This document shows, piece after piece, positions 8,657 through 17,449 of a stretch of 64,000 nt of DNA (position 1 is its first letter; every line of letters begins with the position of its first letter). The position numbers were made by a program, and so were the translations under genes. Origin of the DNA: JALZVT01 sp964519335 (GTDB taxonomy: Bacteria > Pseudomonadota > Gammaproteobacteria > Pseudomonadales > Azotimanducaceae); NCBI GenBank assembly GCA_964519335.1, contig CAZFIA010000001.1, positions 36,900-100,899 of the forward strand, read 5' to 3'. The notes under the pieces were generated by a model that saw nothing but the letters and a program-made list of their open reading frames with translations, did no database searches and was not told the origin of the DNA.

Positions 8657-11600
8657 TTGCCTGGTTTGCGCGTAATGATGTGGCGGCTAATCTCTTGCTC
8701 GTCACCATTGTGTTGCTGGGCTTGTATTCAGCCTACGAGAAGATCGCGGTGGAGGTGTTTCCAAGCTCTGATCCAGACGTTATCTCTGTCTCCATGGTGC
8801 TGCGCGGCTCGACGCCCGAAGATGCAGAGCTTGGCATTGCTGCGCGCATAGAGGAGGCACTAGAAGGTCTCGAAGGTGTCGAGAAAGTACAAAGCCGGTC
8901 TTCTGAAGGCAGCTCTCGCACCTCGATCGATGTAGATGCCGACTATGATCCACGCGAACTGCTTGATGAGGTCAAGTCTCGGGTAGGCGCGATTAATACT
9001 TTTCCTGTGGAGGCTGAGCGGCCAATTATTCGGCTGGCTCAGCGCCAATATGGTGTGATCTCGGTGATTGTTGCGGGACCCTTCGCAGAAGATGAAATTC
9101 GCATGTACGCCGAGCGCGTGCGTGATGATCTGTTGCTCGAGCCCGAGATTAGCCTTGCAACGCTTAGACTAGTGCGTGATTACCAGATCGCCATTGAGGT
9201 TTCGCAAGATCGACTGCGTGACTTTGAGATCAGCATAGCGGACGTGGCGCAAGCGGTGCGGGCAAGTTCTCTAGATGACTCTGCCGGCAACCTGCGCACC
9301 CAGGGTGGTGACATTCTGATTCGCAGCAAAGGTCAGGCGTATCGCAAGAATGAGTTCGAGACCATTGTGGTTAAGACCAATGAAGATGGTTCTATCATTC
9401 GCGTACAGGATGTTGCTCGCGTTATCGATGGATTTGAAGAAGACGCCATCGATACCTCCTTTAATGGACTGCCAGCGGCGGAGATTCAGATCGACCGCAC
9501 CGGAGCGCAAAGTGCCTTAGAGATTTCAGAAATTGTACGGGGCTACATCGAGCGCAAGCAGAACTCGCTTCCCGTTGGCATGCAGCTTACTTTTTGGGAC
9601 GATGATGCGCAGCAGCTGAAAAATCGTCTTGGCGTGCTTTTTTCCAGCGGATTCTATGGCGGTTTGCTGGTGATTGGCTTGCTTGCGCTGTTTCTGCGCC
9701 CGGCTATCGCCTTTTGGGTGTTTATTGGTGTGCCGGTGAGTTTTCTCGGTGCGGTGGCGCTCATGCCCATGTTTGGCCTTACGCTTAATTTGATGAGCGT
9801 GTTTGGCTTTATTGTGGTGCTGGGTATTGTTGTAGACGACGCCATTGTGACCGGCGAGAGTGTTTATCAGCGGCTGCAAAAGGGTGAAAGCGGAATTGAT
9901 GCCGCGATTAAGGGCACCCATGACGTGGCGGTTCCGGTGACCTTTGGCGTGCTCACCACCATGGTGGCGTTTTTACCCCTGGCATTTATCGATGGACGCT
10001 TTGGCAACATCCTGGGGCCCATTGCCCTGGTGGTTCTGCCCGTGCTTTTGTTTTCGCTGATTGAATCGAAGCTGGTGCTGCCCGCGCACCTCAAGTCGCT
10101 TGCGCTTGTCGATGAGAAGAAAGAACCGAATTTTCTGCAACGCGCCCAACGGCGCTTTGCTGATGGCTTTGAACGTGGTGTGCTGACCGTTTACCAGCCG
10201 TTGTTACAGAAGTGCCTGAATCTTCGCTACACCGTACTACTCGGCTTCTGTGGCTCACTATTCATTGTGGTGGCCCTCATCGTTAGCGGCTGGACTCGAT
10301 TCAGCTTCTTTCCCTCGGTGGTGTTTGAGTCGGTGACTGCATCACTGGTCATGCCGGTGGGCTCCCCCTTTGATGTCACCGACCGGCAGATCAAACGAAT
10401 TCTCACCGTCGCTCAGGATCTGCAGGGTAAGTACACCGACACAGACAGTGGCAAGAGCATGATCAAGCACGTACTTGCTACTACGGGCTCGCAGTTTGGT
10501 GACCGCGGGGCCCACCTGGGTCGGGTGCGGTTTGAACTGATCGCACCCGAAGAGCGCACCATTGATATTGACGTTAATGAATTAATTAACGAATGGCGCC
10601 GTGAGATTGGTGAAGTGCCAGGAGCGGAGTCGATCACCTTCCGGTCGGGCTTCTTTCGATTTGGTGATCCGGTCGATGTTCAGTTGTCTGGTAATTCGCT
10701 TGAAACCTTGTCGCTGGTTGCCGACAAGATAAAGACCCACCTGGCTGATTACCCCACCGTCTATGAAATTGCGGATTCGTTGTCGGATGGCAAAGAAGAG
10801 TTGCGCATAGACGTTAAGCCTCAGGGGCATGTTCTTGGGTTGACGCGTAGCGCCATTATTGGGCAGATCAGCCAGGCCTATCTGGGGTTTCAAGCCCAGC
10901 GGATTCAACGCGGCCGGGACGACATACGGGTGCTGATACGCTTCCCGCGAGCCGAACGAGCTGGGTTCGATTCACTTCAAGAAATGCTCATACAGGCCCC
11001 CAACGGCGCGCAGGTGCCGCTAACGCAAGTAGCAAGCTTCACTCCGGGGGTAGGCCCGAGCGTTATTCGCAGGGTAGACAGCTACCGGACGGTGAATGTC
11101 ACGGCGGAGGTGGAGAAAGCAAACACCAACATGACGCTGTTGCAGCGCGACGTACGAGCCTATGTTGATGAGCTCTTGTTGCAGTATCCGGGCATTAGCT
11201 ACCGGATGGAGGGCGAGGCGCGCGAGCAGCGTGAGTCGTTTGGCAGTTTGCAGCTTGGGCTTATGCTCGCGCTGTTTGCGATTTATTGCATGCTGGCGTT
11301 GCCACTCAAGTCGTACACGCAGCCGCTGTTGGTGATGAGCGTGATTCCGTTTGGAGTCATTGGTGCCGTACTTGGGCACTGGCTAATGGGTTACACCCTG
11401 TCGATGATGAGTTTGTTGGGGATGCTCGCGCTCACTGGGGTGGTGGTGAACGATTCGCTGGTGTTGGTAGATAACGTTAATCAACAGCGCCGTGCGGGGC
11501 GCACGCGCCTGGAGGCGGTGTTGGCGGCGGGTGTCGTGCGCTTTCGGCCGGTCATGCTTACGTCGCTAACAACATTCTTTGGGTTGTTGCCCATGCTTGC

Positions 11601-11784
11601 CGAAAAATCGACTACTGCGCAGTTCTTGATTCCCATGGGTATCTCTCTGGCCTTTGGTATTTTGTTTGCAACGCTGGTCACGCTTCTGCTAGTGCCGATT
11701 AACGTGCTTATTGCGGAAGACGTGCGGTCGCTCTACGTGCGTTTCTTGGTATGGAGTGGGTGGCGCGCTCCTGCGGCGCCCTAA
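8653..11784 (+). CDS. RND efflux pump inner-membrane permease (AcrB family)
   Basis: The 1043-aa protein has the two-fold RND layout: TM1 at the start (AANLLLVTIVLLGLYS), a large periplasmic loop, TM2–6 around residues 330–475, TM7 near 530, a second loop, and TM8–12 at the C-terminus. TM4 contains VVLGIVVDDAIVTGESVYQR, with the Asp-Asp pair of the proton relay; the matching TM10 segment is LTGVVVNDSLVLVDNVNQQR. It exports substrates by proton antiport, together with the preceding adaptor and channel. Substrate specificity cannot be read from sequence. Its TAA shares three bases with the convergent rdgC stop (CTAA at 11781–11784), leaving no intergenic space. Confidence 0.94.
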   Translation: MIAWFARNDVAANLLLVTIVLLGLYSAYEKIAVEVFPSSDPDVISVSMVLRGSTPEDAELGIAARIEEALEGLEGVEKVQSRSSEGSSRTSIDVDADYDPRELLDEVKSRVGAINTFPVEAERPIIRLAQRQYGVISVIVAGPFAEDEIRMYAERVRDDLLLEPEISLATLRLVRDYQIAIEVSQDRLRDFEISIADVAQAVRASSLDDSAGNLRTQGGDILIRSKGQAYRKNEFETIVVKTNEDGSIIRVQDVARVIDGFEEDAIDTSFNGLPAAEIQIDRTGAQSALEISEIVRGYIERKQNSLPVGMQLTFWDDDAQQLKNRLGVLFSSGFYGGLLVIGLLALFLRPAIAFWVFIGVPVSFLGAVALMPMFGLTLNLMSVFGFIVVLGIVVDDAIVTGESVYQRLQKGESGIDAAIKGTHDVAVPVTFGVLTTMVAFLPLAFIDGRFGNILGPIALVVLPVLLFSLIESKLVLPAHLKSLALVDEKKEPNFLQRAQRRFADGFERGVLTVYQPLLQKCLNLRYTVLLGFCGSLFIVVALIVSGWTRFSFFPSVVFESVTASLVMPVGSPFDVTDRQIKRILTVAQDLQGKYTDTDSGKSMIKHVLATTGSQFGDRGAHLGRVRFELIAPEERTIDIDVNELINEWRREIGEVPGAESITFRSGFFRFGDPVDVQLSGNSLETLSLVADKIKTHLADYPTVYEIADSLSDGKEELRIDVKPQGHVLGLTRSAIIGQISQAYLGFQAQRIQRGRDDIRVLIRFPRAERAGFDSLQEMLIQAPNGAQVPLTQVASFTPGVGPSVIRRVDSYRTVNVTAEVEKANTNMTLLQRDVRAYVDELLLQYPGISYRMEGEAREQRESFGSLQLGLMLALFAIYCMLALPLKSYTQPLLVMSVIPFGVIGAVLGHWLMGYTLSMMSLLGMLALTGVVVNDSLVLVDNVNQQRRAGRTRLEAVLAAGVVRFRPVMLTSLTTFFGLLPMLAEKSTTAQFLIPMGISLAFGILFATLVTLLLVPINVLIAEDVRSLYVRFLVWSGWRAPAAP

Positions 11785-12671
11785 CCGGTAGACAGCGCGC
11801 TCCTGAGCGCCGTCACAAATCGGCGGACCGCACCTACTGTGAGTGCGAAGTCTGCGTCTTGTTTTGCAAGCCCCGATTCTTCGGGCACATCGTCTTCGCT
11901 GTCGAGGCCCAGGAGCTTTAGCTTGCGCAGCACGTTGTTGGTATCGAGCGTGAGTGACAGTGAGGTGTCGAATTCGATCCCCAGGCGGTCGATGTTTAAC
12001 CCCTCACGTACGTGTTTGCGCACCGCGGGGTCGGCAAGATCCATCTGCAGCCAGTTCACGCTCGAACCTGGGCTATCCGGATCTTGCATGCGGCACTCGC
12101 GGCCGATCCGGAACTCGTCCGGTCCTGTACCCAGAAAGATTGAGTACAAAAGCTCACCCGTGGGCCGAGAAAATGCCAGCGGGACTGCGGCAAGGCTGCC
12201 AAACGCGGCCCGTAGTTGATCTAGAAACCGCTCAGCCTCGTTGTCGGAGGCGGTGTCTATGCCCAGCAGTTTGTCCTTTGCGATGTAAAAGCCGTTCATG
12301 CGACTGGACTTTGGCAGGGCCTGGGGCAGCAGTTTGGTGGTGACCTCTTCTTTTAGCTCGCGCTTCTCTTTGTTGGTCGCGGGTTCGCCTGTACGTTCCT
12401 CAAACTCTTTTAGCCGGTCTTCCAGTGCCTCGCTGATGGCCGCGGCTGGCAAAACCCTTACCTGGTGACGCAATCGAATAAGGTCAGCGCCGGCCACACG
12501 GCGGGCAAACATGTCAGGCAGCTCGGGGGCAGGGGCCTCCCAACCCAGGCTGCGTTCCGAAAGCGAGCCGCAGGGGGTGAATTCGCCGTTGGCGAGAGCA
12601 TCGGAAAGATCTTGTTCGCTCTCAGGCCATTTGCTCGAGAGTTTATAAAGGCGCAGATTTCTGAATAACAT
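11781..12671 (-). CDS. rdgC: Recombination-associated protein RdgC
   Basis: The start was placed at the ATG at 12671, giving a 296-aa protein beginning MLFRNLRLYKLSSKWP, close to the canonical RdgC N-terminus; a longer frame upstream lies antisense to the neighbouring gene and was rejected. The GFYIAKDKLLGIDTASDNEA and SGELLYSIFLG-like segments support the family. RdgC forms a ring-shaped dimer around DNA and modulates RecA-mediated recombination. Length agrees with the family (about 300 aa). It lies 13 bp downstream of the YdjM-type gene on the same strand, so it is probably cotranscribed with it. Confidence 0.92.
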   Translation of the reverse strand: MLFRNLRLYKLSSKWPESEQDLSDALANGEFTPCGSLSERSLGWEAPAPELPDMFARRVAGADLIRLRHQVRVLPAAAISEALEDRLKEFEERTGEPATNKEKRELKEEVTTKLLPQALPKSSRMNGFYIAKDKLLGIDTASDNEAERFLDQLRAAFGSLAAVPLAFSRPTGELLYSIFLGTGPDEFRIGRECRMQDPDSPGSSVNWLQMDLADPAVRKHVREGLNIDRLGIEFDTSLSLTLDTNNVLRKLKLLGLDSEDDVPEESGLAKQDADFALTVGAVRRFVTALRSALSTG

Positions 12672-12684
12672 CGTGTCTTGTGAG

Positions 12685-13725
12685 TTACAGCCGTTCTGGA
12701 AATAGCAGCATGTCAATAAAACGCTGACGCCGCTCTGCTTCGAGGGTGCGGTCGGCGTAGAACTCGACATGCTGGTCTGTTGTTGCATTCTCGTCGAGGC
12801 TAATGCCCCAGAGTCCGCGCACTTCGTTGGGCAGCATGGAGTAGCGCACATCGACTATGCCCTGGGGATGGTATTTGTCGGGGGCGAGAAAGTCATCGCT
12901 AAACCAGCGAAATCTCTCGATGTCTTTGGCTTGCTGGCTCGCAGGGTCGAGCCAGGGCACGTGTTTAACCAGATCTAGCTTGGCCACGCGCTCACCGGGC
13001 AGGTGAATTACATTCATAGCAGTTCGAACACCTTCGATGTAGTAGCTGCCTGCATGTTCATACACCAGCTTCCAAACCACTAAATTGGCAAAGCTCGGTT
13101 TGACCTCTAGCCGCGCGGGGGTGTGATTGCGCTGCTGCGCAAGCTGCGCGCCGAACGCCAGAGCGCGATCACGTTGAACAACGCCCAGCGCCAGGTAGCC
13201 CAGCATCCAGACCAGAGCGCACCAGGAGAACAGCCTGCGTTCTCGAGTCAGCGCAAGCCATACCAGTACGAGGGCCGGAACGGTGAACAGCGGATCTACG
13301 ACCGCGACATTGTTCCAGGCGAAGCGTGCATTGGAGAACGGCCAAAAGAGCTGCGTGCCGTAGCTGGTGCAGGCGTCGAGCAGCGCGTGGGTGGCGTAAC
13401 CCAGCAGGCACACGAGATAGGTGTGCACAAAAGCCATTCGGCGTTTGACGAATTGATGCGCGACGAGACTGCACAGACCCGCACCGATCGGAATGAATGC
13501 GAGCGCATGAGTAAACTGGCGGTGGAATTCGAGGAACAATAGCGGATCGGTAGGTGATGCGATCAGCACGTCGAGATCTGGAGCCATGCCGGCAAACGCG
13601 CCGATAATGGCCGCCAACCAGATCGCGCTTCGATTTTTCTTGTCCGGCAATTCAGTTGTCGTTATGCGACCGCTTACCGTTTGTGCTGTGGCAGCACCAA
13701 GAACGCCCTGACTGATTGGATCCAT
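12685..13725 (-). CDS. YdjM/YbcI-type membrane-bound putative metal-dependent hydrolase
   Basis: The 346-aa protein begins MDPISQGVLGAATAQTV and contains GAFAGMAPDLDVLIAS, LEFHRQFTHALAFIP and YATHALLDACTSYGTQLFWP. The conserved Asp and His residues and intervening hydrophobic helices identify the PF04307 family (E. coli YdjM, LexA-regulated). About five transmembrane segments are predicted in the first 200 residues, followed by a soluble C-terminal domain. The enzymatic activity of the family is not established. It starts near 13725, divergent from the histidine-kinase gene, with 185 bp between them; I saw no convincing LexA box there. Confidence 0.85.
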   Translation of the reverse strand: MDPISQGVLGAATAQTVSGRITTTELPDKKNRSAIWLAAIIGAFAGMAPDLDVLIASPTDPLLFLEFHRQFTHALAFIPIGAGLCSLVAHQFVKRRMAFVHTYLVCLLGYATHALLDACTSYGTQLFWPFSNARFAWNNVAVVDPLFTVPALVLVWLALTRERRLFSWCALVWMLGYLALGVVQRDRALAFGAQLAQQRNHTPARLEVKPSFANLVVWKLVYEHAGSYYIEGVRTAMNVIHLPGERVAKLDLVKHVPWLDPASQQAKDIERFRWFSDDFLAPDKYHPQGIVDVRYSMLPNEVRGLWGISLDENATTDQHVEFYADRTLEAERRQRFIDMLLFPERL

Positions 13726-13910
13726 TGAACAACTGTACGAAATGGTGGTGGGTTAACGCGTGCAGCCCGGAGCCGCGGTGGTTTAAGCGGCCAAGGGTTT
13801 GGGAATCATCGCATAGTTCGTGTGAGGGTAACGCTCGTTCACTGAAAAATGTAACTGCAGGTAACACGGAGGTGTTGCTCGAGGCGAGACTGGCGCGCTA
13901 AGGTCGGGGT

Positions 13911-15536
13911 ATGGCCCTTTATTACCCTCTTGCATCGGCGGCTAACAAGCCCTCGAAGCGCCGCAGTTTTCTCTCCTACGATAGCTCGGTTTTGTTCTTG
14001 CTGGTCCGGTTTGTGGGCATCGTTGCCCTCGGCATCGCTGTTCTTAACTTCCCGCAGTTGGGCGAGCGTTACGCAGACGCCGGTTGGCTTTTAATACTGG
14101 CTTTTGCACCACTGTCGGCGATTGTTGAGTACTGGACGCCGCGAGAACATCGGCTGGTGTCTCAAAGCCTGTTCGATCTATCGGCGCTGGTGTTTTTTAG
14201 TGCCTTGTTGCCCGCAATATGGATCGGGGCGCTTGTGTGTGGTGCGTTCATTATTGGTAGCAGCGTTCCGCGCATTGCGCTCAGGCATCGGATTGCATTT
14301 GTTCTGTTGCCCACGCTGTTTCTGGGTGCAATGGGTTTGATCGCCCTTTACGCAGAGGCAGTCGAGGCCTGGTTGCCATTGGTTGCCTTCTCGGTGGCCA
14401 CGCCGTTTTGCCTGCTCTATACGTTGCGCGAGCAGCACCACGAAAAGGGCCTGCGCGATCGCGAAAATTTAATGGATAGTCTGACCCATATGGCAGGCGG
14501 CATTGGTCATGATTTTGGTAATTTGCTCACTGGTATTCAGGGCAATGCCGAGCTGGCAGAGCAGAAGCTTGATCGCAATCACGTGGCGCGCCCCTATTTG
14601 CAGGCGTTACTTGGTGAGAGCCAAAAAGCGCAGCTCTTCAGCGCCCAGCTATTGGCTTTTTCTGGAGGTGTTGCAACCGGGCGAGAGCGCCTCGACGTTC
14701 GCGCGGAGCTGCTCGGGTTAGTCGGGCTACTTGAATCAGCGCTGCCGCGCGGTGTGACCTTGGAGGTTCAGGCGGAAAAGCAGTTGCCGTTAGTTAGCGC
14801 AAACCGGGCTCAACTGCAGGAAATAGCCGTGGGCGGAATATTGTATGTTGCCGATGCAATTAAGGCGGCTCCATCGCGCGTCACGGTGAATCTTCGCTGG
14901 GTTACACGTCGCCATCATGAAGAGCTGGTTTTACAGATTAGGGTCGACACCTCATTCGATAGTTCTGACGGGGCGAGTGAAAATCCGGTAATACGTGAGA
15001 ATCTCGCCAGTCTGCGATTTGACCTTACCCGTGCCCAGTCGATCGCTCGTGATCATGAGGGGCATATCGATGTCCACGGTAATTCCCGCGAAGGTCGGGT
15101 GATTACTCTGCGTCTGCCAGTGCTGGCTGATACCCAATCGGTACCGACCCGGACGGTAGCGCCGGCCCCTACTGTACCGCGCCACCTTCTGTTGTTGGAA
15201 AGGTCCCCTGAAATTCACGCTGTCGTGAGCGGGCTGTTATCGGAATTGGGGCACAGGGTGACGAGCGCCAAAGCTGAGGAAGATGTGGTCGATTTGATTC
15301 AGCGCGATCCAGGCATAGATGGAGTGATGCTGGATAGGCCGGGGTCGCGCTCGCAGATGCTGCGGTCTCGCATAGATGCTGTGCGACCTGGATTGCCTGC
15401 TCTGCTGCCTGAGTCGGCGAGAGAAAATGGTGGGGAGTGGGCTGATCGGCCCAACGTAAATTACGTGGCCAAACCTTATTCTTCTGCTGGCTTAAACAGC
15501 GCGATAAAGAGTTTGTTTGACGCTCTGAAGAATTGA
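13911..15536 (+). CDS. Hybrid sensor histidine kinase with degenerate ATP-binding domain
   Basis: The 541-aa protein has about five N-terminal transmembrane helices (residues 25–170), a phospho-acceptor H box GGIGHDFGNLLTGIQGNAEL near residues 196–215, a degraded catalytic domain, and a C-terminal receiver-like domain (about 420–541). The catalytic part lacks the N-box Asn (the position reads VGGILYVADAI), the DxGxG D box (VDTSFDSSDGA) and the GLGL G2 box (LRFDLTRAQSIARDHEGHI), yet keeps the family's spacing and the closing GRVITLRLPV strand. The receiver keeps an Asp (GVMLDRPG) and the Lys (VAKPYS), but its acidic pair is reduced to one Glu. The RBS AAGGTCGGGG lies just upstream of the ATG. 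Autophosphorylation looks unlikely; it may act as a phosphatase, scaffold or phosphotransfer partner. Confidence 0.82.
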   Translation: MALYYPLASAANKPSKRRSFLSYDSSVLFLLVRFVGIVALGIAVLNFPQLGERYADAGWLLILAFAPLSAIVEYWTPREHRLVSQSLFDLSALVFFSALLPAIWIGALVCGAFIIGSSVPRIALRHRIAFVLLPTLFLGAMGLIALYAEAVEAWLPLVAFSVATPFCLLYTLREQHHEKGLRDRENLMDSLTHMAGGIGHDFGNLLTGIQGNAELAEQKLDRNHVARPYLQALLGESQKAQLFSAQLLAFSGGVATGRERLDVRAELLGLVGLLESALPRGVTLEVQAEKQLPLVSANRAQLQEIAVGGILYVADAIKAAPSRVTVNLRWVTRRHHEELVLQIRVDTSFDSSDGASENPVIRENLASLRFDLTRAQSIARDHEGHIDVHGNSREGRVITLRLPVLADTQSVPTRTVAPAPTVPRHLLLLERSPEIHAVVSGLLSELGHRVTSAKAEEDVVDLIQRDPGIDGVMLDRPGSRSQMLRSRIDAVRPGLPALLPESARENGGEWADRPNVNYVAKPYSSAGLNSAIKSLFDALKN

Positions 15537-15546
15537 CTCTCAAGGC

Positions 15547-15578
15547 GAGAAGCCGCCCGTTTCCGGTTGCGGCTTCTC
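15547..15578. terminator. Perfect 10-bp hairpin after the histidine kinase gene
   Basis: GAGAAGCCGC (15547–15556) pairs perfectly with GCGGCTTCTC (15569–15578) around a 12-nt loop, 11 bp after the kinase stop. It lacks a strong T-run, but it sits between convergent genes and is likely to serve in termination or mRNA 3'-end protection. Confidence 0.6.
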
Positions 15579-15615
15579 TTACTCTGAGGGGAGCTTAGGG
15601 GAGGGCACAGTAGTC

Positions 15616-15640
15616 AGGGGTCGAAAGTCCGACCCCTTTT
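15616..15640 (+). terminator. Rho-independent terminator between kinase and histone-like gene
   Basis: AGGGGTCG (15616–15623) and CGACCCCT (15630–15637) form an 8-bp stem with a 6-nt loop, followed by TTTTGGCTTTT. The T-run is on the + strand, so it terminates the histidine-kinase transcript. Only the stem, without the T-run, is offered to the convergent histone-like gene. Confidence 0.65.
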
Positions 15641-15682
15641 GGCTTTTAACCTGAGCTAACTGTGCTCTTAAAGGTGCTTTTG

Positions 15683-16203
15683 CTAGCGACGACGGCGAGT
15701 GATACGCCGTTTGATCTTCCGGGCCGACTTTTTAGCCTTCCTGGTCGCTTTCTTCTTAGCTACCTTGCGCTTTACTTTACGCTTCACCTTACGCTTGGCA
15801 GGCTTTCTCTTAGCCGCCTTGCGTTTTACCTTGCGTTTTACCTTGCGCTTCACTTTACGCTTGGCAGTCTTCCGCTTGGCGGTCTTTCTCTTGACCTTAC
15901 GCTTGGCCTTTTNNNNNNNNNNNNNNNNNNNNNNNNNNNNNNNNNNNNNNNNNNNNNNNNNNNNNNNNNNNNNNNNNNNNNNNNNNNNNNNNNNNNNNNN
16001 NNNNNNNNNNNNTTGCGCTTGGCGGTCTTCTTCTTGGCTACTTTGCGTTTTACCTTACGCTTCACTTTGCGCTTGGCTACTTTGCGTTTTACCTTTCGCT
16101 TGGCGGTCTTCCGCTTCGCTACTTTACGTTTGGTTGCTTTCTTCGCTACAGCCTTTTTCTTGGCTTTGCGCTTGGTCTTAGTACGTTTCTTTGCTGCCGC
16201 CAT
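15683..16203 (-). CDS. Lys/Arg-rich histone H1-like (AlgP-like) DNA-binding protein, interrupted by an assembly gap
   Basis: From the ATG at 16203 the protein reads MAAAKKRTKTKRKAKKKAVA and continues as repeats of KRKVAK, KRKVKRK and KRKTAK. After the 100-N gap a different frame (the N count is arbitrary) continues the same repeats and ends KSARKIKRRITRRRR followed by TAG at 15683–15685. I therefore call one gene across the gap. Lys and Arg are spaced every second or third residue with Val, Ala and Thr between, as in bacterial histone-H1-like or AlgP-type C-terminal tails, which bind and compact DNA. The repeats are also DNA-level repeats, which explains the gap. True length is unknown. A GAGGGGA ribosome-binding site and a good promoter precede it. 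Confidence 0.8.
15913..16012. other. Assembly gap (100 N) within histone-like gene
   Basis: Exactly 100 N, a placeholder of unknown true length. Both flanks carry repeats coding for KRKV-type units, so the missing sequence is probably more of the same repeat. Confidence 0.98.
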
Positions 16204-16239
16204 GGGTCCCCTCGGGTTGAATTTATGGGTGCGGGCGAA

Positions 16240-16268
16240 TAAATACGTTATTCGGAGCTACTTGACAA
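16240..16268 (-). promoter_or_regulatory. Sigma-70 type promoter of the histone-like gene
   Basis: On the reverse strand, TTGTCA (16268–16263) is followed after exactly 17 bp by TATTTA (16245–16240), about 37 bp upstream of the ATG at 16203. Both hexamers are good matches to TTGACA and TATAAT with ideal spacing. A strong GAGGGGA ribosome-binding site (16213–16207) follows. Confidence 0.65.
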
Positions 16269-16450
16269 GTGTTAAATGTACTTCGACAAATCTTTTTTTA
16301 CTTCTTTTTCGATTGATTTGCAGTTGATAGACCCAAAATGAGACCAATTCTACGTTTTAAGTTCGCTAAAACTCGTCTTCTAAAGTTGGGTTGCCGATGT
16401 TCGTTGATTCTCATAGTGTGCTCGCCCGTTCTGTTTGTAGAGCACGCGAA

Positions 16451-17449
16451 ATGGCTATTGGGTTTCTTGAGCAACAGCCTCGTTTACGTTTGGCGCACAC
16501 GCCAACACCGCTCGAATACCTCTCACGACTTACAAACCATCTGCAGGGCCCTGCAATCTATATAAAGCGCGACGATTGCACCGGACTTGCTACCGGAGGT
16601 AACAAAACTCGCAAATTAGAGTTTCTGGTGGGTGCTGCATTAAAGGAAGGCTGCGATTCGTTGGTCACCGTAGGCGGTTTGCAGTCCAATCACGCGCGCC
16701 AAACGGCCGCAGCGGCGGCAAAAGCGGGTTTGGAGTGCGATTTGTTGCTGCAAATGGTGCCGAACGCGCCTGAAGGCAACTACAACTACAACGGCAATCT
16801 GCTTCTAAACGGCTTACTAGGCGCGCGGGTGCACCAATATCCGGCAAATGCGCGCATGAAGGACGAACTTTCGAGCTTTGTGGCCAAATTGCGTGATCAA
16901 GGCAAGAAGCCTTATTCCGTGCCGCTTGGTGGGTCGAACCCCGTTGGTGCGCTTGGCTATGTTGCTGCTGTTCAGGAGTTGCTAGCCCAGTGCGTGGAAT
17001 TAGATATTGCGCCGACGCATTTGGTGCTCGCAACCGGCAGCGCAGGTACCCAGGCGGGCGTTTTGGCGGGTTTAGCGGCAGCAAAGAGCAGTGTGCGGGT
17101 AATTGGTATAAATGTGTCTGCTCCGCAGGCGCAGCAGCGCCAGAAAGTGCAGCGACTCACGGAAGAAACCTGTTCGCTGCTCGGCGTCGATGCCCCAGAT
17201 AAAGAGGCGGTAGTGTGCGATGACCGTTATTACCTGCCGGGCTATGGCGTGCCGAATGAGGGCATGGTGCGAGCGGTGCGCTTGCTGGCAGAGAAGGAAG
17301 CTGTGCTGCTGGATCCGGTCTACACGGGCAAAGCGATGGCCGGTTTGCTGGATTTAGTGCACAACGACGAGATTAAGGACGATGCGACGGTGGTTTTTCT
17401 GCATACCGGCGGTAGTTCGGCGTTGTTTGCCTACCCTAGGGAAGTTTGA
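16451..17449 (+). CDS. dcyD: D-cysteine desulfhydrase / ACC deaminase family PLP enzyme
   Basis: The 332-aa protein matches E. coli DcyD throughout as remembered: PRLRLAHTPTPLEYLSRL, IKRDDCTGLATGGNKTRKLE containing the PLP-binding Lys, SNHARQTAAAAAKAG, ATGSAGTQAGVLAGL for phosphate binding, PGYGVPNEGM, and the C-terminal LLDPVYTGKAMAGL plus LHTGGSSALFAY. DcyD-type enzymes convert D-cysteine to pyruvate, sulfide and ammonia; close relatives deaminate 1-aminocyclopropane-1-carboxylate. The start at the ATG at 16451 gives an N-terminus of the same length as DcyD; an extension to 16391 has no homologous character. It is divergent from the histone-like gene and its 3' end overlaps the convergent TAXI gene by 14 bp. 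Confidence 0.85.
   Translation: MAIGFLEQQPRLRLAHTPTPLEYLSRLTNHLQGPAIYIKRDDCTGLATGGNKTRKLEFLVGAALKEGCDSLVTVGGLQSNHARQTAAAAAKAGLECDLLLQMVPNAPEGNYNYNGNLLLNGLLGARVHQYPANARMKDELSSFVAKLRDQGKKPYSVPLGGSNPVGALGYVAAVQELLAQCVELDIAPTHLVLATGSAGTQAGVLAGLAAAKSSVRVIGINVSAPQAQQRQKVQRLTEETCSLLGVDAPDKEAVVCDDRYYLPGYGVPNEGMVRAVRLLAEKEAVLLDPVYTGKAMAGLLDLVHNDEIKDDATVVFLHTGGSSALFAYPREV

Noticed and set aside
12672..12851. 60-residue N-terminal extension of RdgC
   Set aside because: It is antisense-overlapping coding sequence of the YdjM-type gene; canonical RdgC begins at the ATG at 12671.
15662..16327. Leu/Arg/Phe-rich plus-strand ORFs over the histone-like gene
   Set aside because: They are antisense images of the Lys/Arg repeats; the promoter, ribosome-binding site and typical composition are on the minus strand.
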